DNA of 64,000 bases from CAWABB01 sp963780165 (lineage in GTDB: Bacteria > Bacteroidota > Ignavibacteria > UBA10030 > UBA6906), in NCBI GenBank assembly GCA_963780165.1, contig CAWABB010000002.1, forward strand, positions 13,096 to 77,095, given 5' to 3'. The notes beneath the pieces are model-generated. The model searched no databases and had not been told where the DNA came from. It saw only the letters and a program-made list of their open reading frames with translations. Shown piece by piece: positions 15,056 to 23,331 of the stretch. A program made the translations under genes and the position numbers. Position 1 is the stretch's first letter. Every line of letters begins with the position of its first letter.

Positions 15056-17656
15056 ATGACGCGAAGCATGGCCTATTCTGATAGCTGCGGCCGACACGAT
15101 CGAACCCCCCGGGGCGTCCGTATCGGCGTAAGTGTCTTGCTTCTCACATTCGCAGTTTTGACTATGGCGGCTGCCGCACCGGTCCTCCCGTCGCCGGCCG
15201 GCGGCATTCCCTACGCCTCAGGCGAGTTGATGCTGGCGCTCGAGAAGCTGCGCACACTGGGGTCCGTCCTCTACATCTCAGCCCATCCCGACGACGAAAA
15301 CACCGCCTTCCTTGCCACAATGGCGAAGGAACGCCACCTCCGCACGGGATATCTCTCGATCACGCGGGGGGAAGGGGGACAAAACCTCCTCGGACCGGAA
15401 CAGGGGGACATCCTCGGTATCATCCGGACGCAGGAACTCCTCGGGGCCCGACGGATCGACGGGGCGGAACAGTTCTTCACCCGCGCCATCGACTTCGGCT
15501 ACTCGAAAAGCTCTGACGAGACACTGGAGCTCTGGGGAAAGGAAGAGGTCCTCTCGGATGTCGTCCGGGTCATCAGGACGTTCCAGCCCGATGTCATCGT
15601 TACCCGGTTCACGCCGACTCGCGGCGGACACGGACACCATACGGCATCGGCTGTCCTCGCGTACGAGGCGTTCCGCGCCGCCGCCGATCCGACGCGATTC
15701 CCGGAACAGCTCGACAAGCTGGGTCCTTGGAAGGCAAAGCGGATCGTATGGAACGTGTTCCGTTTCGCGCGAACCGGCGCCGACCCTCCGCCGCCTGGCG
15801 CGGTCAGTGAAGATCTCGGAGCGTACAGTCCGCTCCTTGGGCTATCGCTCGGCGAGCTGGCAGGACAGAGCCGCTCGATGCACAAGAGCCAGGGCTTCGG
15901 TGCCCTTGAGAATCGCGGGACGCTCGAGAACTGGTTCGAGCATGTTGACGGCGACACTGCGCAGGCGACCCTCTTTGACGGCATCGAGACCTCCTGGCGC
16001 CGGATCCCAGGTGGAGAGACGGTCGATGCGCTTGTCCGTAACGCGATCGGACAGCTGGACGCGCGGGACCCTTCCAGACTGTTACCTTCACTCCTGAACA
16101 TCCGTGCCGCGATCGGCGCACTTGCTCCGTCGCCCTGGGTCGAATTTAAGCGGAAAGAGGTCGATGAGATCATCCTTGCCTCTGCCGGTCTCTGGGTGGA
16201 TGCTCTGGCAGGCGCCCCGGAAGTCACGCCAGGGTCGACCGTCCCACTCTCCATCACGCTATTGAATCGTTCGTCGGCGACGTGTGAGCTGTCAGGAATA
16301 GCTGTCCCGAATGCTGTGAGGGACACCACCATCCGACGGAAGCTCGAACGGAATGTGCCGGCGGAGGTCCGGCTCTCCATGGCTATTCCGGAGAATCAAC
16401 CGCTGTCGCGACCGTATTGGCTTGAAGCAGCGCCGGAGCGCGGACGCTATTCGGTCAGTGACAGCAGACTGCTTGGCATGCCCGAAACACCGCCGCCATT
16501 TTTCGCCCTGGTGAAACTTGAGTTCGGTGAACAGCAGCTTACGATCGATGTCCCGGTGCGATACCGCTGGGTGGACCCGACCAGGGGCGAGCAGTACCGG
16601 ATGCTTTCGGTCGTCCCCCCGGTCTCGCTCTCTTTTCCGGCTCCTGTCATTGTCACTCCGAATGGCCAGCCGAGAAACCTGACAGTGACCGTGAGAAACC
16701 TGACTCCCGCGGCAAAAGGGACAGTCATGCTGCACCTCCCTCCCGGGTGGAGTTCGACTCCGGGATCCATCCCGTTTGCGTTCGATTCCGCATTCGCGGA
16801 GCGGTCGCTTAATTTCCAGATCAGGCCCGGATCGAATGCGGAGCGAGGGGTTGCCACGATCGAAGCGCATATGGGCGCAGTTGGGGCACCAGCGAATGCG
16901 GTCGGGACGCCAGCGGGGGGCGCGCCCGCGACGACCGAAGTGGTGCGGGTCGAGTACCCGCACATTCCTGTCCAGGTCCTCGTGCATCCCGCCCGAGCCG
17001 AGGTCGTTCCGTTGGATATCCGCTCGCGAGCGATGTCCGTGGGATACATCGTGGGGGCGGGGGACGAGATCCCCACCGCGCTTGGCCAGCTCGGGTACAA
17101 GGTGACGCTACTCTCGGACGAAGACCTGGAGGCTGGCGACCTGCGCCGGTTCGACGTCATCGTGGCAGGGGTGAGGGCGTACAATACGCGCGAGAGACTC
17201 CGGAGGTCGAACTCGCGACTCCTCGAGTATGTGCAGGGAGGAGGCCGGTACGTCGTGCAATACAACACGCGCCAGCAGTCTGACGCGGTCCAGTTCGGTC
17301 CGTACCCCTTCAAGATCACCAGCGATCGCGTTTCGGTCGAGGACGCGCCCGTGACCATGACGGACCCGAAGCACCTCCTGCTGTCGAAGCCGAATGTGAT
17401 CACGGCGGCAGACTTTGACGGTTGGGTGCAGGAGCGTGGATTGTACTTCGCCGGGGATTGGGACGCTGCGTACGAGACACCACTAGAGTGCCACGATCCC
17501 GGCGAGGAACCCAGGAAAGGCGGACTCATCTTCGCGCGTTACGGGAAGGGGTACTTCGTCTACACGGGATTCTCATTCTTCCGACAGCTGCCGTCCGGCG
17601 TTTCCGGGGCGTACCGTTTGTTCATCAATCTTCTTTCCCAGGATGTGAGCCGCTAA
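15056..17656 (+). CDS. PIG-L family deacetylase, large secreted form
   Basis: 866 residues from the ATG at 15056. The frame is open further upstream to 14855, but that part overlaps the DnaA boxes and is not protein-like; 15068 is another possible start. A signal/anchor segment (VSVLLLTFAVLTMAAAA) follows about 25 residues. The PIG-L/LmbE metal-binding motif AHPDDEN lies near residues 75-81, with the second metal ligand block RFTPTRGGHGHHTASA about 110 residues later. Together these form the zinc site of N-acetylglucosaminyl deacetylases. The middle holds NEW3-like beta-sandwich repeats, and the C-terminus (DVIVAGVRAYNTRERL, YGKGYFVYTGFSFFRQLP) is a glutamine-amidotransferase-like fold seen in large Bacteroidota PIG-L proteins. 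It probably removes N-acetyl groups from extracellular glycans. The next gene starts one base after its stop. Confidence 0.87.
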   Translation: MTRSMAYSDSCGRHDRTPRGVRIGVSVLLLTFAVLTMAAAAPVLPSPAGGIPYASGELMLALEKLRTLGSVLYISAHPDDENTAFLATMAKERHLRTGYLSITRGEGGQNLLGPEQGDILGIIRTQELLGARRIDGAEQFFTRAIDFGYSKSSDETLELWGKEEVLSDVVRVIRTFQPDVIVTRFTPTRGGHGHHTASAVLAYEAFRAAADPTRFPEQLDKLGPWKAKRIVWNVFRFARTGADPPPPGAVSEDLGAYSPLLGLSLGELAGQSRSMHKSQGFGALENRGTLENWFEHVDGDTAQATLFDGIETSWRRIPGGETVDALVRNAIGQLDARDPSRLLPSLLNIRAAIGALAPSPWVEFKRKEVDEIILASAGLWVDALAGAPEVTPGSTVPLSITLLNRSSATCELSGIAVPNAVRDTTIRRKLERNVPAEVRLSMAIPENQPLSRPYWLEAAPERGRYSVSDSRLLGMPETPPPFFALVKLEFGEQQLTIDVPVRYRWVDPTRGEQYRMLSVVPPVSLSFPAPVIVTPNGQPRNLTVTVRNLTPAAKGTVMLHLPPGWSSTPGSIPFAFDSAFAERSLNFQIRPGSNAERGVATIEAHMGAVGAPANAVGTPAGGAPATTEVVRVEYPHIPVQVLVHPARAEVVPLDIRSRAMSVGYIVGAGDEIPTALGQLGYKVTLLSDEDLEAGDLRRFDVIVAGVRAYNTRERLRRSNSRLLEYVQGGGRYVVQYNTRQQSDAVQFGPYPFKITSDRVSVEDAPVTMTDPKHLLLSKPNVITAADFDGWVQERGLYFAGDWDAAYETPLECHDPGEEPRKGGLIFARYGKGYFVYTGFSFFRQLPSGVSGAYRLFINLLSQDVSR

Positions 17657-17657
17657 G

Positions 17658-18020
17658 ATGGCCGGAGACCGTATGCCGCCTGACGCGTCCGAATCGCATT
17701 CCCATAATTCCAGACCCGGCCCGGTACGTGGCTCCTTGCCCGATTCAGATTCCTCTGCCTCCGGGTCCGCTCCTGTGCCCGACCCCGTGTCCAACTCGCA
17801 CTCTCGCACTCTTAAGTCAGCGCCCACCCAAGCCCAGGGTTCCGCCGGCCCCGTGCGTGACCCGCAATCCCGCGGCCCCGCGACTGCCTCGAATTCCTCC
17901 GCCCCCGCGTCAGGCGCCACGCCCGGCATTCAGCACTGGGGGAGGGTATACGCCGTTGTGCTCGCATTCCTGGCGCTTCTCATTACCCTCTTCGCCTGGT
18001 TGACGCGCGTCTACTCATGA
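17658..18020 (+). CDS. Small Ser/Pro-rich single-pass membrane protein, symporter partner candidate
   Basis: 120 residues. Residues 1-90 are low complexity (Ser, Pro, Ala, His, Asp) and probably disordered; residues ~92-115 form one transmembrane helix (VYAVVLAFLALLITLFAWL) with a short tail. The ATG lies one base after the PIG-L stop, and its stop overlaps the symporter start as ATGA, so translational coupling on both sides supports it as a real gene. Its function is unknown. Small membrane subunits encoded directly before sodium/solute symporters are known (for example DUF485 and DUF4212 proteins), but this one does not resemble them. Confidence 0.65.
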   Translation: MAGDRMPPDASESHSHNSRPGPVRGSLPDSDSSASGSAPVPDPVSNSHSRTLKSAPTQAQGSAGPVRDPQSRGPATASNSSAPASGATPGIQHWGRVYAVVLAFLALLITLFAWLTRVYS

Positions 18021-19726
18021 GCACACCGGATTGGATCGTCCTGGTCGGGACGCTTGCCCTGATCGTCGGCTTCGGCCTCTACAAGAGCAGGGCGACGCGC
18101 GATCTTCAGGGATACCTCCTGGCAGGGAGGTCTATGCCCTGGTATGCGGTCGCGTTCTCGATCATGGCCACGCAGGCGAGCGCCATCACGTTCACATCGA
18201 CGCCCGGGCAGGCGTTCGCCGATGGCATGCGGTTCGTGCAGTACTACTTCGGGCTCCCGATTGCGATGGTGATCCTCTCCATCACGGCGGTCCCCCTGTA
18301 CCGTCGCCTGAACGTCTACACCGCCTACGAGTACCTGGAACATCGATTCGATCTCAAGACGCGGACGCTGACCAGCGTGCTATTCATGATTCAGCGGGGA
18401 CTCGGGGCGGGCATGACAATCTACGCCCCATCCATCATCCTCTCGGTGATGCTGGGCTGGGATGTCCGCGTGACCTCCGCGGTCATCGGGGGCGCCATCA
18501 TCCTCTACACGACAACGGGCGGGGTCAAGGCGGTAAGCTGGACCCACCTGGAGCAGCTGACGGTGGTCATGCTTGGAATGGCAGCCGCATTTGTTGCGGC
18601 CATCGTGCTGATGCCGGAGGATGTGTCATTCGGGGACTCGCTGGCCGTGGCGGGAGTGATGGGGAGGATGAACATCGTGGATTTCAGCTTCGACTGGACC
18701 AACCGATACAATTTCTGGTCGGGGTTGATCGGGGGTCTGTTCATCGCCCTGGCGTATTTCGGGACGGACCAGTCGCAGGTGCAACGGTACCTGACGGGCG
18801 CCTCAGAGACTCAAAGCCGGCTCGGCCTCATGTTCAACGGGCTGGCGAAGGTGCCGATGCAGTTCTTCATCCTGCTGATCGGCATCATGGTCTTCGCGTT
18901 CTATCAGTTCACGGCTCCGCCGATCTTCTTCAATCCGGTCGAAACCGAGCGGGTGCGAAACGGTCCGCATGGCGAGGCGTTCAGGGCGGTTGAAGGTGAG
19001 TACGCCGGAGCGCACGCGGAGAAGGCGGCGAGCGTCAGGCGGTATCTTGCTGCGAGAGAATTGGGGGACGGGTCCTCTGTCGAAGCGGCGCGCAGCGCGC
19101 TCCTCGAGGCCGAGGCTCGCACGGGAGAGCTCCGCTCGAAAGCCATCGGGATCATGCGCGCGGCCGACCCGACCGTCGACCAGAACGACACGAACTACGT
19201 CTTCCTGACGTTCATCCTGGGCAATCTCCCCGTCGGGCTCATCGGCCTGCTGCTCGCCTGCGTGCTGGCCGCGTCGATGTCGTCGGGCTCGGGGGAGCTG
19301 AGCGCCCTTGCGACGACGACCGTCGTGGACGTGTACCGCCGGCACGTCCGGAAGGACGCAACCGACAGGCAGGCGCTGCGGGTTGCGCGCATAGCGATGG
19401 CAGGATGGGGCGTCTACGGCGTGTTTTTCTCGCATTTCGCGAACCAGCTCGGCTCGCTTGTCGAGGCGGTCAACATCCTGGGATCGCTCTTCTACGGCAC
19501 GATGCTCGGGATATTTCTCGTCGCGTTCTTCCTCAAGCGGATCGGCGGGACTCCGACATTCATCGCAGCGTTCATCGGCGAGGCCGTGGTCCTCTGGTTC
19601 TTCGCGATGACGGACATATCCTGGTTGTGGTACAACGTGATCGGATGCACGGTCGTCGTCTGCGCCGCGGTCATCCTTCAGGCAGTCCTTCCGCGCCGCG
19701 CCCTTACTTCTTCTTCCATTCGTTGA
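18017..19726 (+). CDS. Sodium:solute symporter (SSS family)
   Basis: 569 residues, with 13 or more transmembrane segments. Signature stretches are DLQGYLLAGRSMPWYAVAFS near 30-50, TFTSTPGQAFADGMRFVQYY, TGGVKAVSWTHLEQ and FGTDQSQVQRYLTGAS. These place it in the SSS family, in the sodium/glucose-type branch common in Bacteroidota. A charged cytoplasmic or periplasmic insertion (about 325-385, EGEYAGAHAEKAASVRRYLA) is predicted to be helical and is unusual in length. It imports an organic solute with sodium; co-transcription with a PIG-L deacetylase suggests a deacetylated sugar or similar. The last 23 bp overlap the convergent DUF2911 gene. Confidence 0.92.
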   Translation: MSTPDWIVLVGTLALIVGFGLYKSRATRDLQGYLLAGRSMPWYAVAFSIMATQASAITFTSTPGQAFADGMRFVQYYFGLPIAMVILSITAVPLYRRLNVYTAYEYLEHRFDLKTRTLTSVLFMIQRGLGAGMTIYAPSIILSVMLGWDVRVTSAVIGGAIILYTTTGGVKAVSWTHLEQLTVVMLGMAAAFVAAIVLMPEDVSFGDSLAVAGVMGRMNIVDFSFDWTNRYNFWSGLIGGLFIALAYFGTDQSQVQRYLTGASETQSRLGLMFNGLAKVPMQFFILLIGIMVFAFYQFTAPPIFFNPVETERVRNGPHGEAFRAVEGEYAGAHAEKAASVRRYLAARELGDGSSVEAARSALLEAEARTGELRSKAIGIMRAADPTVDQNDTNYVFLTFILGNLPVGLIGLLLACVLAASMSSGSGELSALATTTVVDVYRRHVRKDATDRQALRVARIAMAGWGVYGVFFSHFANQLGSLVEAVNILGSLFYGTMLGIFLVAFFLKRIGGTPTFIAAFIGEAVVLWFFAMTDISWLWYNVIGCTVVVCAAVILQAVLPRRALTSSSIR

Positions 19727-20558
19727 TCAGCTGTTCGGTTCCCTTGACGTCCGCGGCCGGATTCTGCGCCCGCGCGAGCTTCATCGATTCCTCGGCAAGC
19801 GTGATGGCCTCCTTGTATTTCCCCTGGCCCGCGAGCAGCTCGGCCTTCGTCCGGACATTTGTCGCGTTGCGTTCGAGGGCAATGGAGCGGTCGATCCAGG
19901 CCATCGCCTGTTCGGCGTATACCTTTTCCGTCGTCGCGTACCGGGCCGCCTGGTTCAGGATGCGCCAGTCTCCCACCTGCGACTCAAGCTTTGCAAGCGT
20001 GTTGAATTCCACCGTGAATCCCACCTTCAGCTTCTCCCATGCGATCACCATTTTCGCCGATGACGGCGTGAGGTCGGTAAACGAAAAGGAGAGCCATTCC
20101 TCGTGCTGGTTCGATTCGGGCTTCACGACGACCTTGAGGGAGTCGTACTTCGCGTCGTAAATCGAGCCCCAGTTCTTCGTCTCCGCGTTGAAGATCACCG
20201 TCCAATCCGACTGTCCCGGGATGGCGAGGAGGCGGTAGGTGCCGGCGGAGAGTTTCTGTCCGTTGATGGTCACCGGGTCGCTGAACGTCACGAGCGTCGG
20301 TTCGTTGGCGCCGACGCGCCACACCTCGTTGTAGGGGAGAAGGCCGCCCCAGATCTGCCGGCCTTTCACGCCGGGGCGGTGGTACGTGACCGTCACCTGG
20401 CTGAGACCGATCACCTGCGTGACCTTCGCCCCCTGGCTGATCATCGGGACTCGGCGCTGTGTCAGGTCCGGTGCCTGTGGTGCCTGTGCGAAGAGCGGCG
20501 TCGTGCCGAAAGTCGCTGCGGCGAGGCCGAGCGTCAAGCAGAGAATCAGGTTCTTCAT
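19704..20558 (-). CDS. DUF2911 secreted protein with C-terminal TPR-like helices
   Basis: 284 residues from the ATG at 20558, which has the strong ribosome binding site AAGGAGGG; longer in-frame extension lacks support. The signal peptide is MKNLILCLTLGLAAATFGTTPLFA. Residues ~45-190 are DUF2911 (VTYHRPGVKGRQIWGGLLPYNEVWR, TYRLLAIPGQSDWTVIFN), a beta-rich periplasmic domain of unknown function common in Bacteroidota. Residues ~200-280 are paired helices resembling TPR (AERAMAWIDRSIAL-like, LLAGQGKYKEAITLAEESMKLA). The promoter region carries element G2 35 nt upstream. The 3' end overlaps the symporter by 23 bp. Confidence 0.87.
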   Translation of the reverse strand: MKNLILCLTLGLAAATFGTTPLFAQAPQAPDLTQRRVPMISQGAKVTQVIGLSQVTVTYHRPGVKGRQIWGGLLPYNEVWRVGANEPTLVTFSDPVTINGQKLSAGTYRLLAIPGQSDWTVIFNAETKNWGSIYDAKYDSLKVVVKPESNQHEEWLSFSFTDLTPSSAKMVIAWEKLKVGFTVEFNTLAKLESQVGDWRILNQAARYATTEKVYAEQAMAWIDRSIALERNATNVRTKAELLAGQGKYKEAITLAEESMKLARAQNPAADVKGTEQLINEWKKK

Positions 20559-20593
20559 TGAATTACCCTCCTTGTGTGCAATTGCTGAAATAG

Positions 20594-20694
20594 TGCCGCT
20601 CCAACTACAACGTGCCAGTTTGCCCCATTGACACAACTGGTTGGCGCCAGCACTGGCCCCGTTGTTCAGAGAAACTATAGAGTAGAGGGGCACT
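20594..20694 (-). promoter_or_regulatory. Second conserved upstream element, copy G2
   Basis: On the minus strand this ~101-bp block aligns with 48880-48982 on the plus strand at about three-quarters identity. The core is GGGCCAGTGCT-N-GCGCCAACCAG-N-TGTGTC, and the proximal end is GTAGTTGGAGCGGCA. It ends 35 nt before the DUF2911 start codon; the other copy ends 34 nt before its gene. Same orientation and same spacing argue for a promoter or 5' leader rather than a random repeat. Confidence 0.6.
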
Positions 20695-20933
20695 GGCATG
20701 GGATGAGCATCGTTCCTTTGGGCCAATATATGTCAATCTGGGGAAAAACACACCCCTGCAGACAAGTCCAGCTGGAGGTGCTAATCGCACAGGAACAAGA
20801 AGTCGCAACCGGAGGGAACGTGATCAACTCGACAGGATCAACGACATACCGTCAGAGGCCCGGAGTGCGGCAGCGATGAGACTGACCATAACGAATGCGG
20901 CCTCTCTGTGAGAAACCTCCGGTCTAAAAAACA

Positions 20934-20959
20934 CCCCGGCCGCCATAAGGCGGCCGGGG
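20934..20959 (-). terminator. Intrinsic terminator of the cold-shock gene
   Basis: A perfect 11-bp stem CCCCGGCCGCC/GGCGGCCGGGG with loop ATAA, followed on the minus strand by TGTTTTTTAG. It lies 30 nt after the cold-shock stop. This is the clearest rho-independent terminator in the window. Confidence 0.92.
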
Positions 20960-20988
20960 CTGGAGCGACCTCAACAGCTGTGCTGCGA

Positions 20989-21189
20989 CTATGTCTTCGA
21001 CACGCCTGTTGCCTGGAGGCCCTTCGGACCCCGGGTGACTTCGAAGCCGACTTTGTCGCCTTCGTTCAGGGTCTTGTACCCGTCACCGATAATCTCATTG
21101 AAATGAACAAAAATATCTTCGCCACCTTCGCGCGAAATGAACCCGTAGCCCTTGGCTCCGTTAAACCACTTCACTGTCCCTGATTCCAT
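20989..21189 (-). CDS. cspA: Cold-shock domain protein (CspA family)
   Basis: 66 residues, a single cold-shock OB-fold. RNP1 KGYGFI and RNP2 DIFVHF, the nucleic-acid-binding aromatic motifs, are intact, and the start MESGTVKWFNGAKGYGFI is canonical. AGAGGG precedes the ATG at 21189. The protein binds single-stranded RNA/DNA and melts secondary structure in mRNA. A leader of at least 150 nt without a gene lies upstream, as is usual for temperature-responsive csp transcripts, but I cannot define a promoter. It is transcribed divergently from the response regulator and has its own terminator. Confidence 0.95.
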   Translation of the reverse strand: MESGTVKWFNGAKGYGFISREGGEDIFVHFNEIIGDGYKTLNEGDKVGFEVTRGPKGLQATGVSKT

Positions 21190-21513
21190 GGAACAGACCC
21201 TCTCGATTGATGAAAGTCCGCTACCGGCGGACACGGCCATGTACATCCGACAGTGTGCTTTGAAACGCAAAATCGCAACCCGGTCAGTACTGCACCATGG
21301 TCGCGATTTCTTTGACAGCTTAACAAGGCCAACTACGGTGTACGATGTACTACAATACATACCTCCTGGACCAATAGCAAGAACAATCCCTGAAGTGATC
21401 GTACGATCTTCTCGAGCACTTCAAGCTCGTGGCTCTTCGTCGCCCAAAAATCAGGTTGACGGAGGGGAGAAAAACGAATATATTGCACCTAGTTTATCCC
21501 CGGCGCAGGGGGC
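21190..21513. other. Divergent regulatory region of cspA and the response regulator
   Basis: 324 bases with no gene. It is comparatively AT-rich around 21320-21500. TTGACA at 21312-21317 is present on the plus strand but has no -10 at proper spacing. Confidence 0.35.
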
Positions 21514-21540
21514 GTGTCCGACAAACGAACAGTCGATGCC

Positions 21541-22182
21541 ATGAAGAGGATCAAGATCTTCCTTTTGGAGGACAACCGTATCTTGCGCGACGGCATTAAA
21601 GGCCTGATGAATGCCCAGCCGGATATGAAAGTTGTGGCAAATTCCCCGGGAAACCACGACTCATTCCTGCGTGCCCGTAATACGAAACCCAACGTGGTCC
21701 TCGTGGATCTCGGACTGCGAAGTGAAAACTGCCTTCGATTGGTGAGAACCCTGGCCAAGGAGTTGCCGGAGGCCAAAGTGATTGGGATGGGTCTGATTCC
21801 CTCACAACAAGACATCATCGAGTTTGTCGAGGCGGGAGCCGCGGGCTTCATTCTCAAAGACGCCACAATCGATGAAGTCTTAGGAACCATTCGAGCGGTA
21901 GCGCGGGGATTAAGGATCCTACCCCCTCTGCTGACGGAATCGCTTTTCTCGCATGTGATTGATCATGCAATCCACAGGGGAAAGGGAGTCTTGCGGGAGG
22001 CGGTGCGAATGACGAAACGAGAGCGTGAGATCATCGTCCTCATTGCCGAGGGGATGAGCAACAAGGAAATCGCGCAACGGCTCAACCTTTCCACGTACAC
22101 GGTGAAAAGCCACGTTCACAACATCCTCGAAAAGATGGCCCTCCACAGTCGATTGCAGATCGCAGTGAGTGCCCAGCACTAG
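21541..22182 (+). CDS. NarL/FixJ-family response regulator
   Basis: 213 residues from the ATG at 21541 (a GTG at 21514 would add nine residues). The receiver domain (1-~115) has the acidic pair in IFLLEDN, the phospho-acceptor Asp in VVLVDLGL and the invariant Lys in FILKDA. The LuxR-type HTH (~145-205) reads LTKREREIIVLIAEGMSNKEIAQRL-like with LSTYTVKSHVHNILEKM. It is a DNA-binding output regulator phosphorylated by a histidine kinase not in the window. It lies directly before the stress island and about 340 nt upstream of stress element copy B. That makes it a candidate, but unproven, regulator of that regulon. Confidence 0.92.
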   Translation: MKRIKIFLLEDNRILRDGIKGLMNAQPDMKVVANSPGNHDSFLRARNTKPNVVLVDLGLRSENCLRLVRTLAKELPEAKVIGMGLIPSQQDIIEFVEAGAAGFILKDATIDEVLGTIRAVARGLRILPPLLTESLFSHVIDHAIHRGKGVLREAVRMTKREREIIVLIAEGMSNKEIAQRLNLSTYTVKSHVHNILEKMALHSRLQIAVSAQH

Positions 22183-22374
22183 GTGCCCGCGGAACCCGCC
22201 GCCACATCCGCCCGGCTGACATTAGACCCTACGGTCAAAAAGCAAGCCTCCAGGTTCGTGCGTACATTGTAGTGGCGGTCCAACAAACTCTCTGAACGGG
22301 CGCGGCCATCGTTCGTGGTTGGAACGCGCACTGCGCTCCCTGTCGTGCAAAGTCAGATAGTAGGTGGAGCACTC

Positions 22375-22450
22375 GCACGCCCCACCCTGGCCCACTTGCA
22401 CGCCCCACCCTGGCCCACTTGCACGCCCCACCCTGGCCCACTTGCACACC
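22375..22450 (+). repeat. Tandem 23-bp repeat, three full copies and a partial one
   Basis: Three identical units (22375-22397, 22398-22420, 22421-22443) containing CACGCCCCACCCTGG are followed by the first bases of a fourth. The units are strongly C-rich on the plus strand. They lie 70 nt upstream of stress element copy B, so they could be extra protein-binding sites or simple expansion. Confidence 0.85.
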
Positions 22451-22520
22451 AGCACATCAACAGGCTATCCGCGTTGTCGGGCCGTTCTGCCCTCCACGGG
22501 CACGACGGCCGTCGTGCAGA

Positions 22521-22586
22521 GGATTAACTACTGTTTCATCCCTCCGACCGATTCATTCAGGCGCTCCACACTGTATACTACATCAG
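22521..22586 (+). promoter_or_regulatory. Stress-regulon promoter element, copy B
   Basis: GGATTAACTACTG, TTTCATCC and CCGACCGATTCATTC match the family; the -10-like hexamer TATACT (22574-22579) starts exactly 53 nt after GGATTA. The GTCCGG part is less conserved here (ACACTG). It lies ~80 nt before csbD and heads the long operon 22665-27756. Confidence 0.75.
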
Positions 22587-22664
22587 ACCCTGTGGGCGGC
22601 CCCTCTTTGAGGGCTTCGCCAGGGGAAGGCTTTCAAAGGATTGGGCACGAAAGGACGCCGGCCA

Positions 22665-22991
22665 ATGAACTGGGATCGAATGGAGGGGGAATGGAAGCAG
22701 CGGAGGGGGAAGGCCGTCCATCATTGGGGCAAGATGATGAACGACGAGCTGGCCGCAATCGCCGGGAAGTATGAGGAGCTTGTTGGACGACTGCAGGAGA
22801 AGTTCGGAATTGCCAGCGAGCATTCCAGGCGTCAGGTTGACGATTTCAAGAAGGTTGTCGACCAACTGAAGAAGTCGAACGCCAGGCTCAAGGCGTTGCA
22901 GGCACGTCATTGGAATGCGAAGCCTGTACCGGGGAAGCTCAGATCGACTGCAGGTCGAACGAAGCGACGACGGTCAGCGGGACGCGCATAA
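22665..22991 (+). CDS. csbD: CsbD family stress protein
   Basis: 108 residues. The first ~60 residues are CsbD: MNWDRMEGEWKQRRGKAVHHW, then WGKMMNDELAAIAGKYEELVGRLQ-type pattern and IASEHSRRQVDDF. The C-terminal 40 residues are Arg/Lys-rich and basic, an extension beyond the usual ~65-residue CsbD. The family is induced by general stress in many bacteria (SigB-dependent in Bacillus); its molecular role is unknown. The start at 22665 has AAGGAC upstream. It is the first gene after stress element copy B, fitting a stress regulon. Confidence 0.9.
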   Translation: MNWDRMEGEWKQRRGKAVHHWGKMMNDELAAIAGKYEELVGRLQEKFGIASEHSRRQVDDFKKVVDQLKKSNARLKALQARHWNAKPVPGKLRSTAGRTKRRRSAGRA

Positions 22992-23042
22992 GGCCGATCG
23001 TCGACGCGTGTGGCTAGCATTGCAGGAGTCGGGGAGTGGCGC

Positions 23043-23279
23043 ATGAAGGAGAATGATCAGACAGTGAAGGGCAAAGCAAGTCGGTCATTTGCGCAGGAGA
23101 TGCAGCTGGCGTTCACTGACTGGGTGCGAAAATTGCCGTTCATAGTGAAGAGGAACGTCCCTGAAGACCCTGATCTCGAAGCGTCAGGGAAAGTATCCTC
23201 CGAGGAGGCTTCTGCTCGCCGCCCGACTGAGGACGTACCGCTCGGAACGCCACCGGACAGCGAAGGAAGACCGGGATAA
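23043..23279 (+). CDS. Small uncharacterised protein in the csbD operon
   Basis: 78 residues from the ATG at 23043, which has GGGGAG six bases upstream; an upstream start at 23010 has less support. It is hydrophilic, without signal peptide or membrane segment. The N-terminal half (QEMQLAFTDWVRKLPFIVKRN) is predicted amphipathic; the second half is Glu/Ser/Pro-rich and probably disordered. I recognise no family. It lies 51 nt after csbD and 52 nt before the next gene, consistent with one operon. Confidence 0.5.
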   Translation: MKENDQTVKGKASRSFAQEMQLAFTDWVRKLPFIVKRNVPEDPDLEASGKVSSEEASARRPTEDVPLGTPPDSEGRPG

Positions 23280-23331
23280 GCGTCCGGCCACTACGATGGC
23301 GCCGCCACTTCTATATTACGGGAGCAATCAA

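Larger units (their letters stand above)
22183..22664. other. Intergenic region with tandem repeat and stress element
   Basis: 482 bases without a gene. It holds the 23-bp tandem repeats at 22375-22450 and stress promoter element copy B at 22521-22586. Confidence 0.5.

Noticed and set aside
20594..20620. Possible sigma-54 promoter (TGGCAC with TTGG) in element G2
   Set aside because: The spacing between the GG and the TTG box is two bases too long for the strict -24/-12 arrangement and the GC of the -12 box is missing.
21312..21357. TTGACA and TACAAT as a sigma-70 promoter upstream of the response regulator
   Set aside because: The spacing between the boxes (about 34 bp) is far from 16-18 bp.
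22235..22455. Minus-strand open frames through the 23-bp tandem repeat
   Set aside because: Their repetitive residues are a direct result of the DNA repeat; there is no start context or homology.
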